A program made the translations under genes and the position numbers. Shown in pieces: positions 45,782-54,400 of a DNA stretch of 64,000 nucleotides. The DNA is from an uncultured Roseobacter sp. (lineage in GTDB: Bacteria; Pseudomonadota; Alphaproteobacteria; Rhodobacterales; Rhodobacteraceae): assembly GCF_947495025.1 (NCBI RefSeq), contig NZ_CANLXG010000002.1, positions 1 through 64,000 on the forward strand, in the 5' to 3' direction. Below the pieces are notes generated by a model. The model saw only the letters and a list, made by a program, of their open reading frames with translations. It searched no databases and had not been told where the DNA came from. Positions within the stretch are counted from its first letter, which is position 1; every line of letters starts with the position of its first letter.

Positions 45782-47587
45782 TCATAAGGTTGCCTTGCCA
45801 GCAACATATGTACCGGGTGCATCACAGAGCACGGGGTGGCTCGAATCTCCCGGAATACGTGCGGGAATCTGCTTGCCAGAGCGCTTTTCCAGCCATGCTT
45901 CCCACCGCGGCCACCAGGAACCTTCATTGAAATCCGCATCCTCCAGCCAGTCTTTGTGATCCAGACTGAGATCAGGGTTGGTATAGTGACCATATTTTTT
46001 CCGGCTGGGCGGATTCACAATGCCCGCGATGTGTCCGGACTGGGTCACGATAAAGGTTTTGTCCTTTGATCCCATCTGCTGGACACCGCGATAGCTGTCT
46101 TTCCAGGCCGCAATATGGTCTGTCTCGCAGGCAATCGCACAGAGCGGCACGGTGATATCCGACAGCTTCAGCCGATGGCCCATCAGTTCGAACCCGCCGT
46201 CGGCCAGTTCATTGCGCTGACACAGACCACGCAGATACTGCTTCGCCATCTTACCCGGCAGGTTCGCACCGTCACCGTTCCAGTAGAGCAGATCAAACGC
46301 GGGTGGTGTCTCGCCCATCATGTAGCTTTTGATCGCAGGGGTATAGATCAGGTCATTGCTGCGCAGGAAACTGAAGGTTCTGGCCATAATCACTGATGGC
46401 AGGACGCCTTTGTCCGCGATTTCCTCTTCGATCCCGTCGATAAAATCGTTGGTCAGGAAGGGCGTGAACTCTCCCTGATCAGAAAAGTCTGTCAGCGCGG
46501 TAAAGAGCGTCGCGGATTTCACCGACTTGTCGCCGCGCTGCTTCATCAGCGACAGTGTCAGTGACAATGTGGTGCCGGCGATGCAGTAACCGACCGCATT
46601 GACCTGCTTCTCGCCAGTGATCGTTTTGATTTCACTGATCGCGCTCAGGTAACCGTCTTCAATATAATCTTCGAGACCGATCTCAGCATACGTCGGGTCC
46701 GGATTGATCCACGAGACCATGAAGACCGTGTACCCCTGCTCGGTCAGCCATTTCACAAGGCTGTTCTGCGCCTTGAGGTCGAGAATATAGTACTTGTTGA
46801 TCCAGGGCGGGAAGATCACCAGCGGCGTTCTGCGCACTTCATCCGTGGTGGGCGTATACTGGATCAGTTCCATCATCCGGTTGCGGAAAACGACGCTGCC
46901 GGGTGTTGTGGCGATGTTGCGCCCCAGCTCGAACGCCTCTTCGTCCGCCAGTTTGACGACCAGCTCGCCGTTGTTGGCCTCAAGGTCGTGGATCAGATTC
47001 TCCAGACCCTGAACAAGGCTCTGCCCTTCGGTCTCGATCGCCCGCTCCAGCGCATCGGGGTTCGTCGCCAGGAAATTCGTGGGCGACATCATATCAACGA
47101 TCTGGCGGGCAAAATACTTGAGCCTGTTTTTCTCAAGCGGGTCGAGATCCCCGACGTCTTCTACAGCGCGGGTCAGCGCCTGCGCGTTGATCAGGTACTG
47201 TTGTTTGACAAAATTGAAATAGGGATGCGTATCCCAGAGCGGGTTGGAAAAGCGTCGGTCTGACGGGCCGGGATCCTCCGGCGCGCTCAGCTTTCCCTTT
47301 GCCAGCGTTTGCTGCGCCTGCACAAAGTGCTTCATTGTCTCGGACCAGTAAGACATCTGATGTTCCAGCACCTTGGCCGGATTATTGACCGCCTCAGCCC
47401 AGTAGGACTGCGCCGCCTTGCCGAAGAGATCCTGCCCGGGCCCGTCCAGTGCCGGGTTGTGCCCCTGCCTTGTTGCCATGACCCGGTGCAGCCGTTCGCT
47501 CAGCTCCTCAACTTTCTGCAGGTTGTGCGTCATACGCTCCAGCGTTTCGCCGGAGGGGATATCGGGAGTGTCAGTTTTTGTTGTCAT
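45782..47587 (-). CDS. phaC: Class I poly(3-hydroxyalkanoate) synthase
   Basis: The 601-residue enzyme polymerises 3-hydroxyacyl-CoA. The conserved PhaC N-terminal domain includes DRRFSNPLWDTHPYFNFVKQ near 110-129. The alpha/beta core has the lipase-like box GYCIAG with the catalytic Cys335, Asp in CETDHIAAWKDSYRG near 480 and His in QSGHIAGIVNPP near 509. FPPWINKYYILDL near 259 is a further signature. Size is that of class I enzymes (PhaC alone, no PhaE). It is divergent from phaZ with 106 bases between the starts. Confidence 0.97.
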   Translation of the reverse strand: MTTKTDTPDIPSGETLERMTHNLQKVEELSERLHRVMATRQGHNPALDGPGQDLFGKAAQSYWAEAVNNPAKVLEHQMSYWSETMKHFVQAQQTLAKGKLSAPEDPGPSDRRFSNPLWDTHPYFNFVKQQYLINAQALTRAVEDVGDLDPLEKNRLKYFARQIVDMMSPTNFLATNPDALERAIETEGQSLVQGLENLIHDLEANNGELVVKLADEEAFELGRNIATTPGSVVFRNRMMELIQYTPTTDEVRRTPLVIFPPWINKYYILDLKAQNSLVKWLTEQGYTVFMVSWINPDPTYAEIGLEDYIEDGYLSAISEIKTITGEKQVNAVGYCIAGTTLSLTLSLMKQRGDKSVKSATLFTALTDFSDQGEFTPFLTNDFIDGIEEEIADKGVLPSVIMARTFSFLRSNDLIYTPAIKSYMMGETPPAFDLLYWNGDGANLPGKMAKQYLRGLCQRNELADGGFELMGHRLKLSDITVPLCAIACETDHIAAWKDSYRGVQQMGSKDKTFIVTQSGHIAGIVNPPSRKKYGHYTNPDLSLDHKDWLEDADFNEGSWWPRWEAWLEKRSGKQIPARIPGDSSHPVLCDAPGTYVAGKATL

Positions 47588-47607
47588 ATCAGTCTTTCCC
47601 TCGTATG

Positions 47608-47619
47608 TTGCACCTGCAG
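47608..47619. promoter_or_regulatory. Near-match PhaR operator between phaC and phaZ
   Basis: TTGC-ACCT-GCAG resembles the PhaR pattern with a four-base spacer and one mismatch. It lies 21 bases before the phaC ATG and 74 before the phaZ ATG, so it could affect both. Confidence 0.45.
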
Positions 47620-47693
47620 CATATTGTCGTTGGCTTTCAGGGGGCGGGGCGGCTTTCTGTACTGGTGCGCCCGTTTGATTGAAGGATACCCCT

Positions 47694-48974
47694 ATGCGCT
47701 ACATGGCCACATACGACCTTATGGAGACGATCCGGAACACGAACCAGTGGCTGGGTGCATCCGCTCTTGCAATGGCATCCTACCCTGCCTTTGCCATGAT
47801 ACCAAATCCTGCATTGTCCTGGGCGCGCGCCTGGGGCGAGGTGACCGAGCGCACGTTCCAGCGAATGATTGTCAAACCGGACTGGAATATCCCTCCGGTG
47901 CCCGGCGTAGACGGGCAGGATCATGTTGTCACAACCGAAGCGGTAATTGAACGTGACTTTGGCGACCTGCTGCATTTTGTCGTACCCGGCAGAGAAGAAC
48001 CCAAGCGAAAGGTTCTGCTTGTTGCGCCGATGTCCGGTCACTACGCAACATTGCTGCGCTCGACCGTGATAAGTCTGCTGCCCGACGCCGACATTTACAT
48101 CACCGACTGGCACAATGCGCGCGATATCCCGGTCAGCGCCGGTAAATTCGATATCGAGGACTACACGCTCTATCTGGTCGACTTCATGAAAAAGATGGGT
48201 CCGGACACACATGTAATCGCGGTGTGTCAGCCTGCACCGCTCACGCTGGCCGCGACCGCCTATCTGGCCGAGGAAGATCCTTCTGCGCAGCCCCGCAGCC
48301 TGACGCTGATCGGCGGACCGATTGACCCCAATGCGACACCAACCGATGTGACGGACTTTGGCCACCGGGTGACCATGGGACAGCTTGAAGAGCTGATGAT
48401 CCAGCGCGTCGGGTTCAAGTATCCGGGCGTGGGCCGCATGGTATACCCCGGCCTTCTTCAGCTGAACTCTTTCATCTCGATGAACCTTGAGACGCATGCC
48501 CGGGCATTTACAGACCAGATTGGCCGGGTGGCCCGTGGCGAAGCCGCTGAGCATGACAAGCACAACAAGTTCTACGACGAATATCTGGCGGTGATGGACA
48601 TGACCGCCGAGTTCTATCTTTCGACGGTCGAACGTATTTTCAAGAACGGCGAAATCGCAAAGAACGAATTCACGGTCGCCGGGAAGCAGGTCGACATCGG
48701 AAAAATTACAACTGTGGCCGTCAAGACGGTCGAAGGATCCAAGGACGACATCTCGGCACCGGGTCAGTGTATTGCTGCGCTTGATCTCTGCACCGGCCTG
48801 CCCGACGACAAAAAGGCCAGCCATCTCGAGGAAGGCGCAGGCCATTACGGGATTTTCGCCGGCAAAAGCTGGCGGCGGAATATCCGCCCGCTGGTGCTGG
48901 ACTTCATCGACGCAAATTCCGGAAAACCGGCGCGCGCGCCACGAAAAGCCGCAAACCGCAATACCGCGGCCTGA
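47694..48974 (+). CDS. phaZ: Intracellular poly(3-hydroxybutyrate) depolymerase
   Basis: The 426-residue protein is of the intracellular depolymerase (PhaZa, DUF3141-free) type. It has VLLVAPMSGHYATLLRSTV near 107, ITDWHNARDIP near 136, the catalytic Cys in VIAVCQPAPLTLAA near 177, and HLEEGAGHYGIFAGKSWRR near 383 with the His. There is no signal peptide. It breaks down native PHB granules when carbon is needed. The start at 47694 follows GAAGGA; the frame opens earlier only with a TTG. Confidence 0.95.
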   Translation: MRYMATYDLMETIRNTNQWLGASALAMASYPAFAMIPNPALSWARAWGEVTERTFQRMIVKPDWNIPPVPGVDGQDHVVTTEAVIERDFGDLLHFVVPGREEPKRKVLLVAPMSGHYATLLRSTVISLLPDADIYITDWHNARDIPVSAGKFDIEDYTLYLVDFMKKMGPDTHVIAVCQPAPLTLAATAYLAEEDPSAQPRSLTLIGGPIDPNATPTDVTDFGHRVTMGQLEELMIQRVGFKYPGVGRMVYPGLLQLNSFISMNLETHARAFTDQIGRVARGEAAEHDKHNKFYDEYLAVMDMTAEFYLSTVERIFKNGEIAKNEFTVAGKQVDIGKITTVAVKTVEGSKDDISAPGQCIAALDLCTGLPDDKKASHLEEGAGHYGIFAGKSWRRNIRPLVLDFIDANSGKPARAPRKAANRNTAA

Positions 48975-48980
48975 TCGCGG

Positions 48981-49691
48981 TCAGCGCAGAACCAGCGGAA
49001 GAGCCATCCATTCGCGCAAAGCTGCAGTTGTTTCTGCGGGCTGCTCAAGTGGTGGCAAATGCCCCGAGTGATCCAGTACGCGCAGCGTCGCTGACGGGAT
49101 AAGTTCCGACATGAACTCGTGCCGCTTGACCGGGCAGAGCACGTCATGTGCGCCGCAAAGCACAAGCGCAGGCACTTTGCACTGCCGGAGCGTTTTCTGC
49201 TGGTCACGCCGGCGCTGCAGCGCACGGGACTGGCGCACGAAAACCTCGGGCCCCAGTGCATCCGCCATGTCCATGACCAGATCAAGCACGGCCTGACGAT
49301 GAGGACCAGGCGCCAGATACTTGGGTTTCATTTCCTCTCGCATCACGTCCAGCATCCGCCCCGCCCGTGCCGCCACGATCTGTGGCTCGCGCGCTGTGGC
49401 CATCTGTGGCGTCTCAGCCAGCGGGTTTGTATCCATCAGTGCAATTCGGGTGATCCGGTCGGGGGCGCGCCGCAACAGCTCCATCGCGACAATGCCGCCC
49501 ATACTCAGACCGGCGAGCGCAAAGCGCTGAGGCAGCTGGTCCAGCAAAGCCGAGGCAATCTCCTCAATCCGTTCACCGGACGTTATCGGCGCCACCGTAA
49601 CAGGTATCTCTGAAGAGAGTTCCGCAATCTGCGGCCCGAAGAGGCGGGCATCGCACATCATCCCGGGCAAAAAGACCAGTGGCTCAGCCAT
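48981..49691 (-). CDS. Alpha/beta-fold hydrolase
   Basis: The 236-residue protein has the nucleophile elbow LAGLSMGGIVAMELL near 61, the Asp in CGAHDVLCPVKRH near 185 and the His in DHSGHLPPLEQP near 210. The oxyanion region is FLPGMMCDARLFGPQ near 8. Substrate is unknown. Its 3' end converges on phaZ with 6 bases between, so a PHA-oligomer esterase role is only a guess from position. Starts at 49703 and 49691 are both possible. Confidence 0.88.
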   Translation of the reverse strand: MAEPLVFLPGMMCDARLFGPQIAELSSEIPVTVAPITSGERIEEIASALLDQLPQRFALAGLSMGGIVAMELLRRAPDRITRIALMDTNPLAETPQMATAREPQIVAARAGRMLDVMREEMKPKYLAPGPHRQAVLDLVMDMADALGPEVFVRQSRALQRRRDQQKTLRQCKVPALVLCGAHDVLCPVKRHEFMSELIPSATLRVLDHSGHLPPLEQPAETTAALREWMALPLVLR

Positions 49692-49819
49692 CTGCACCCC
49701 CATACAGGAGCGAACCGGATACTCTGGTCATATGTCAGATCCTGCGCCGATGCTCAATGCGTCGAGTCTACCCGCATAGCGCGATACCGCAAGAGGTCAC
49801 ACACGGCGCTGAGCAAAAA

Positions 49820-50602
49820 TCAGCGTTTAATCTCATCCCAGTAGAGGGTCAGGTGGCGGTCGAGGATTTCCGCATATCCCCCGTTACCCCGCAATCGCGC
49901 AAGGCCCGCGTTGATCCGGTACAGATGGGTCGTACCACGCCAGTGTGTACGGGAAATGACCGCATGCAGTGTCTGCGTACCAAAGGGGCGCGGCAGCGGA
50001 ACCACCTTTTCGGTCAACCCCAGAGCAAAGAGCTGCTGGACGCCCAGAAACTCGTCAATGGCGACTGCATCCACATCTCCCGCCACAAGCATTGAGAAGC
50101 ATGCAGCGGGAGACGCTGCCTCGCGCATTTCATAGGGTCCGCTCGATGGCACCCGGACAGAGTAGTGCCGCGCCGGACGGCACAGTCTGCGTCCCTCAAG
50201 GTCTGCAATCTGCCGGAAATCAAACTCCCCCTCCGTCGTGGTAAACAGAAGAACCGCTACTTCGGCGATCGGATCAGAGAAGTGAAAGCTGCGACACACC
50301 GGGGTGGCCGCGCCCGCACCATCACAGTCGGCGCCGATCCATGGATATCCGATATCCGCTTCGGAAGCGGTCAGAATGTCCGGATGGCGGGTTACGTCCT
50401 GTTGCCACGCGAGACTGTGCGGCAACGGGTCAGGGCCGACCTTCAGGGCTGTCTCCACAAGTTCAGTTGCCAGCCCGCGATGCGGCCACTCCGGATCTGC
50501 AAAAGGCGCATTTCCGCCGGCAGCCAGCAGGCTGATATCCGCGACGGCAGACGTTCCAACACTGACCATGGCCACGAGAACACCCGCGCAGAGCCTACGC
50601 AT
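49820..50602 (-). CDS. Exported solute-binding-like protein (family 3 fold), no transporter adjacent
   Basis: The 260-residue protein has a signal peptide (MRRLCAGVLVAMVSVGTSAVA, about 1-21). The SBP-like core has GYPWIGADCDGAGAATPVC near 85, LEGRRLCRPARHYSVRVPSSG near 135, ACFSMLVAGDVDAVAIDEFLG near 167 and the C-terminal YAEILDRHLTLYWDE. Four to five Cys suggest disulfides. Its ATG overlaps the stop of the upstream paralogue by one base (TGATG). The pair shares the motifs ACF(S/A)-L-(A/D)G-VD and LDRHLT. No permease or ATPase is adjacent, so it may sense rather than transport. Confidence 0.85.
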   Translation of the reverse strand: MRRLCAGVLVAMVSVGTSAVADISLLAAGGNAPFADPEWPHRGLATELVETALKVGPDPLPHSLAWQQDVTRHPDILTASEADIGYPWIGADCDGAGAATPVCRSFHFSDPIAEVAVLLFTTTEGEFDFRQIADLEGRRLCRPARHYSVRVPSSGPYEMREAASPAACFSMLVAGDVDAVAIDEFLGVQQLFALGLTEKVVPLPRPFGTQTLHAVISRTHWRGTTHLYRINAGLARLRGNGGYAEILDRHLTLYWDEIKR

Positions 50603-51597
50603 CACAGTCCCGCCCAGACGTAGGTCAGGTGCCGGTCCAGCAGCACCTGAAAGGAGCCGTCTTTTCGCATCGAAGCGAGGGCTTGGTTCAGATCAGCCAG
50701 CACCTGCCCGGCCCCCGGGGACGCAACGCGGACGCCCGCGTGCAGCGTGGTTATCGCGAGCGGGTGCGCCTCCTGTGTGACTGTATTGTCCGAAAGGCCC
50801 ATCCTGGCCAGCGTCTGGCGGCCGGAGAATTCATTCAGCACCACACCGTCCACCCGTCCGTCGATGAGTGCTGCAAAACATGCCTCTGCGGTCTCCATCC
50901 GCCGCATCCGGTTTTCCTCCGGTGTTACCTGTTGAAAACCCGCCGGCCGGCACAGACGGGCAGGATCGGGTTGGTGTGACCCGTTCAGGATCAGCGGATC
51001 CTGTGTCCGTACGTAGAGATGGATGAGCACCTCAAAAACCGGATCGGCAAGCAGAAACCTGTCGCATATTCTGTCACGGGCGTCCCGGTCGCATGCGAAC
51101 AGCGGAAAAACAACCGGCGCATCCGCCGTCGTACCGGGCCCGGGCCGCACAGGGCCTGCACGCTCCGGGAATGCCTTCTGCAGAGCGGTGCTGAAAATAT
51201 CTGTTATCATCCCCCCATTCGGACGGGCTTCGGTCACAAACGGCGCGATCTCATAGAGAGCTGTGGCAGTGATCGGCGCCGGGATTTCAGGCTCCGGGTC
51301 GTTGTCAGTCAGGGTTTTGTTTTCCGGCGAAAGCACTTCGGCGACAGGATTACCCTGCTCGTCGCACGGCAGGACAAGGCGGCTGCCCACCAGAATGCGG
51401 TCAGGGTCAGGCCCGATCACATCCCGGTTATCCTCGAAGATCCGGGTCCACAGAAAGGCGTTCCGGTAAGCACGTGCAGCAATCAGAGACAGGCTGTCTC
51501 CCGGCCGCACGATATACGGGCCACCGCAGACCTGCGCCTGCGCAGCCGTCGCCTGCAACGACAATACAAATATCGCTATGGCCAGCGGTCGGACCAT
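50602..51597 (-). CDS. LysM domain fused to a solute-binding-like domain
   Basis: The 331-residue protein has a signal peptide (about 1-21). A LysM module follows at about 27-76 (YIVRPGDSLSLIAARAYRNAFLW, then RILVGSRLVLP), which binds GlcNAc-containing peptidoglycan. A Pro/Glu linker (about 85-108) leads to a family-3-like binding domain (APFVTEARPNGGMITDIF near 117, EACFAALIDGRVDGVVLNEFSG near 243, FQVLLDRHLTYVWAGL at the end). It is paralogous to its downstream neighbour. A wall-tethered binding protein without a transporter is an unusual architecture; a sensor or scavenger role is possible. Confidence 0.85.
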   Translation of the reverse strand: MVRPLAIAIFVLSLQATAAQAQVCGGPYIVRPGDSLSLIAARAYRNAFLWTRIFEDNRDVIGPDPDRILVGSRLVLPCDEQGNPVAEVLSPENKTLTDNDPEPEIPAPITATALYEIAPFVTEARPNGGMITDIFSTALQKAFPERAGPVRPGPGTTADAPVVFPLFACDRDARDRICDRFLLADPVFEVLIHLYVRTQDPLILNGSHQPDPARLCRPAGFQQVTPEENRMRRMETAEACFAALIDGRVDGVVLNEFSGRQTLARMGLSDNTVTQEAHPLAITTLHAGVRVASPGAGQVLADLNQALASMRKDGSFQVLLDRHLTYVWAGL

Positions 51598-51704
51598 GAA
51601 TCATCCCCCAATGATCCGGTCATACTGCAAAGTCATTGTCGTGGGTCAATCAGATTCCAGGATGTTGTGGTAAAATATCACTTTATCCACAAAATGTGCA
51701 CGTT

Positions 51705-52337
51705 CTACGGGAAGTCTATCCCGCGGAATCGTGGAAAATCTGCATACCGGGTGCGGCGGCTTTCCAGCGCTTCACTCGCCTCGTGCCCTGCGCGCAACAA
51801 CATTCCCCGTGGTGCGATATAGCTGGAAATCGTCCGCTGTGGCACCGGGCGCCAGACGAGGTTCAGCGCAGCAAGCTTCGGGAAAAACCACATGTCCGAA
51901 TAGGGAAGATGGTCGTGTATCCACCACGCAAGATCGCGCCAGTCGCGCCCCTGATCATACTGATCCGCAAACCAGGGGATCACCAGAGATGTGCCGGCAA
52001 TCGCTTCAGACCCCGACCCCCGGTCCCAGATATGGCATTCAAGCGGGTTGTCGTTACGGGCACAGTTCAGTCGGTTTTCATTGCCGAACCGGTTGAGCGC
52101 TGCTGACCGGTAACCCGAGCGGACAGCAATACGCCCGAATGTTTCCTCCAGAGGGTCGAGCAGTTGCGTGCACAGGGCCCGACCGTTTTCGATCGCGAGG
52201 TCGGGGTCGTCAGGAATGTTCCGGATCTGGTGATAACTGCTGATTTCCGAATACAGGAAGTCGCGCATGTAGAAATGCCTGGACAGCCTGACGCGCCCGA
52301 AAGTCTCCAGCGACCACATGCTGCGCGGCCGTCGCAT
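51705..52337 (-). CDS. Peptidase M15-like protein
   Basis: The 210-residue protein shows the M15/D-Ala-D-Ala-carboxypeptidase-like stretch IAVRSGYRSAALNRFGNENRLN near 70 and ECHIWDRGSGSEAI near 99, where RSGYRS and the later His/Asp correspond to the zinc site, though not all ligands can be assigned. There is no signal peptide. Its ATG overlaps the stop of the VOC gene (TGATG). Zinc-site completeness needs checking, and it could be a non-catalytic relative. Confidence 0.6.
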   Translation of the reverse strand: MRRPRSMWSLETFGRVRLSRHFYMRDFLYSEISSYHQIRNIPDDPDLAIENGRALCTQLLDPLEETFGRIAVRSGYRSAALNRFGNENRLNCARNDNPLECHIWDRGSGSEAIAGTSLVIPWFADQYDQGRDWRDLAWWIHDHLPYSDMWFFPKLAALNLVWRPVPQRTISSYIAPRGMLLRAGHEASEALESRRTRYADFPRFRGIDFP

Positions 52338-52774
52338 CAGCCGGGTTCCCCGTATCCATTCCAGCGAAAGGCACCATCGTCGCGAAGCGGCGAAAACGGA
52401 TTGTGGGCAACCTCCCAGATATGGCCCTCGGGATCCGCAAAATACCCATGATGACCACCCCAGAAGACGTCCTGTGCGGGTTTCAGAATGCGGCCACCTG
52501 CGGTCTCGGCTTTTGCCAGAACCGGTGCCACCTCTTCGCGGCTCAGTACATTGTGCCCCAGGGTCATTGCGCCATGACCCAGCGCCTCTGGTTCGATCCC
52601 GATATCCAGTGCCAGTTTATCAAGGGGATAAAGGCCCAGCGTCTGTCCGATCAGGTCAAAAGCAACGACACCATCCGGGCTGTCTGTGCGCTCCCAGCCC
52701 AGCGCCTGGTAGAACGCAGCCAGTGTATCGATGTTCCGTGCGGCAAGGGTGATCAGACTGATGCGCTGTTCCAT
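52337..52774 (-). CDS. VOC (glyoxalase/dioxygenase fold) family protein
   Basis: The 145-residue protein has the paired beta-alpha-beta-beta-beta modules of the vicinal-oxygen-chelate fold: ISLITLAARNIDTLAAFYQALGWER near 4 and GHNVLSREEVAPVLAKAETAGG near 78, with YFADPEGHIWEVAHNP near 118 carrying the usual Glu metal ligand. Function is unspecified. Starts at 52777 and 52774 both overlap the upstream hydrolase stop; 52774 is used here. Confidence 0.87.
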   Translation of the reverse strand: MEQRISLITLAARNIDTLAAFYQALGWERTDSPDGVVAFDLIGQTLGLYPLDKLALDIGIEPEALGHGAMTLGHNVLSREEVAPVLAKAETAGGRILKPAQDVFWGGHHGYFADPEGHIWEVAHNPFSPLRDDGAFRWNGYGEPG

Positions 52775-53535
52775 CATCCCACAGTCTCTGCGAGTGAAAG
52801 GACTTCTGCGACCGCATCCTCGATAAGACGCAGGCAGGTTTCGTCGGAAAACCGGTGATCCGCGTCCTTGACCAGCAGCAGCTGCATATCGGATGACGAG
52901 GCATGCTCCAGCAGTCGCACTGCCGTTTCTGTACTGACCGCCGTATCGGCCGTCCCCTGCAGACACCGGACCGGGAACCGTAACTCGAGCGGATTGCGCA
53001 GAACGAGCTGGTCCCGGCCATCTGTGATCATGCGCCTGGTGATCACATACGGCTCCATATAGTCGGACGGTATTTCAATGCGCCCCTCCTTTTCTATCTG
53101 CTCTTTCTGGGCATCAGAAAAAGAGGCCCAATAGCCGTCTTCGGTGAAATCCGGTGCCGCGGCGATCGTCACCATACCCGCAACACGTTTCACGGCACGC
53201 CGGGCGAATAACAACGCCTGCCATCCACCCATTGAGGAACCAACCGGTACCACAGGTCCGTTGACAACTTCTGTCAGTATGTCCGCCGTGTCCTGGGCCC
53301 AGTCGCCGATACAGCCTTCCTCAAAGGTACCGGATGACTGTCCGTGACCGGAATAGTCAAAACGCAGAAACGCCCGACCCTGCGCTCGCGCCCAGGCTTC
53401 AAGATGCAGCGCCTTTGTACCTTCCATGTCCGATTTCAGACCACCAAGGAACACGATGCAGGGGCCTTTTCCGGGATGGAGATGATAGGCCAGACGCCGT
53501 CCGTGCGGCGTCTCGAAATATTGCGGTGCAGACAT
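52774..53535 (-). CDS. Alpha/beta-fold hydrolase (esterase/depalmitoylase-like)
   Basis: The 253-residue protein has the oxyanion stretch IVFLGGLKSDMEGTKA near 27, the elbow PVGSSMGGWQALLFARR near 98 (Ser near 102), the Asp in CLQGTADTAVST near 195 and the His in VKDADHRFSDETC near 227. It resembles serine hydrolases such as ABHD10/ YqiA-type esterases. It starts the hydrolase-VOC-M15 unit, coupled by overlaps. It is divergent from the ArsR-SRPBCC gene with a palindrome in between. Confidence 0.88.
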   Translation of the reverse strand: MSAPQYFETPHGRRLAYHLHPGKGPCIVFLGGLKSDMEGTKALHLEAWARAQGRAFLRFDYSGHGQSSGTFEEGCIGDWAQDTADILTEVVNGPVVPVGSSMGGWQALLFARRAVKRVAGMVTIAAAPDFTEDGYWASFSDAQKEQIEKEGRIEIPSDYMEPYVITRRMITDGRDQLVLRNPLELRFPVRCLQGTADTAVSTETAVRLLEHASSSDMQLLLVKDADHRFSDETCLRLIEDAVAEVLSLAETVG

Positions 53536-53598
53536 GGATTTTTCCTTTTTTGCGGATCATGCGACGGCGCACTGACCTGCTGCAACAGGATTTTTTAT

Positions 53599-53630
53599 GT
53601 TACTCTATTGTCACGTGACTATTTAGTAAC
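53599..53630. promoter_or_regulatory. 32-base palindromic operator candidate over a promoter
   Basis: GTTACT (53599-53604) and AGTAAC (53625-53630) are exact inverted copies around a perfect GTCACGTGAC core (53610-53619), all sharing one centre. TTGTCA (53608-53613) and TATAAG (53632-53637), spaced by 18 bases, form a promoter toward the ArsR-type gene. The operator covers its -35 and spacer, as expected for ArsR-family autorepression. Confidence 0.7.
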
Positions 53631-53643
53631 CTATAAGATTTAT

Positions 53644-54399
53644 ATGGATTCGATTTTCAAAGCTCTGGCCGACCCAGCCCGCAGACAGCTGCTGGACATC
53701 CTGCGCGCAACACCCGGTCAGAGCCTCCAGGATCTCTCTGAGCAATTTAAGATGTCGCGTTTTGGCGTGATGAAACATCTCGGTGTGCTCGAAGAGGCCC
53801 GGCTCGTCGTTACCCATAAGAAAGGCCGGTTTAAGTACCACTACATCAACGCCCTGCCCCTGCAGGAAGCGACAGACCGCTGGATCGGGCCCCTGCTCGA
53901 ACAACCGGCGGCACGAGCGGTGATTGACCTGAAAACCCAACTCGAAGGACCACGGAAAATGACCAAACCCGACTTTATGATGCAGACCTATATCAACTGC
54001 ACACAGGACGCCCTGTGGCATGCGCTGACCGATCCGGAGGCCAATGCGGCTTACAACTTTGTTGCAGGCAGCTGCGAGCGCGATGGCAACAGACTGGTGT
54101 TCCGCATGCCGGATAAGAACCTGATGCTTGTGCTGACGGAAACCAAACTGACACCCAAAACACGCATCGAGAGCACTTTTGAGCCGCACTGGGCCGGACC
54201 GGATGTGCCGCTGGAAACCTCACGTTTTGTCTACATGATCGACCCGCAGGGGGATAACTGCCTGCTGACGGTAGAACACTACGACATTCCTGCTGGTCAG
54301 GAAGGGGTCGCAGATGGCTGGCACCGTACGCTTGCCGGGCTGAAGACCTGGCTAGAGACAGGTCGCGCTGTGAAATTCTCGCACAGCGAGGAGGCATAA
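53644..54399 (+). CDS. ArsR-type repressor fused to an SRPBCC (AHSA1-like) domain
   Basis: The 251-residue protein has an ArsR winged helix at 1-75 (MDSIFKALADPARRQLLDILR, LSEQFKMSRFGVMKHLGVLEEARLV), without the usual metal-binding Cys pair. A START/SRPBCC domain lies at about 105-245 (TYINCTQDALWHALTDPEANAAYNF, TVEHYDIPAGQEGVADGWHRTLAGLKTWLE). The second domain has a cavity for a lipophilic ligand in relatives. One gene therefore could sense a small hydrophobic molecule. The ATG at 53644 lies about where transcription should start, so translation may be leaderless. MAPEG follows after one base. Confidence 0.9.
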   Translation: MDSIFKALADPARRQLLDILRATPGQSLQDLSEQFKMSRFGVMKHLGVLEEARLVVTHKKGRFKYHYINALPLQEATDRWIGPLLEQPAARAVIDLKTQLEGPRKMTKPDFMMQTYINCTQDALWHALTDPEANAAYNFVAGSCERDGNRLVFRMPDKNLMLVLTETKLTPKTRIESTFEPHWAGPDVPLETSRFVYMIDPQGDNCLLTVEHYDIPAGQEGVADGWHRTLAGLKTWLETGRAVKFSHSEEA

Positions 54400-54400
54400 G

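Noticed and set aside
47637..48845. Minus-strand frame of 402 residues
   Set aside because: Antisense to phaZ; no domain resemblance.
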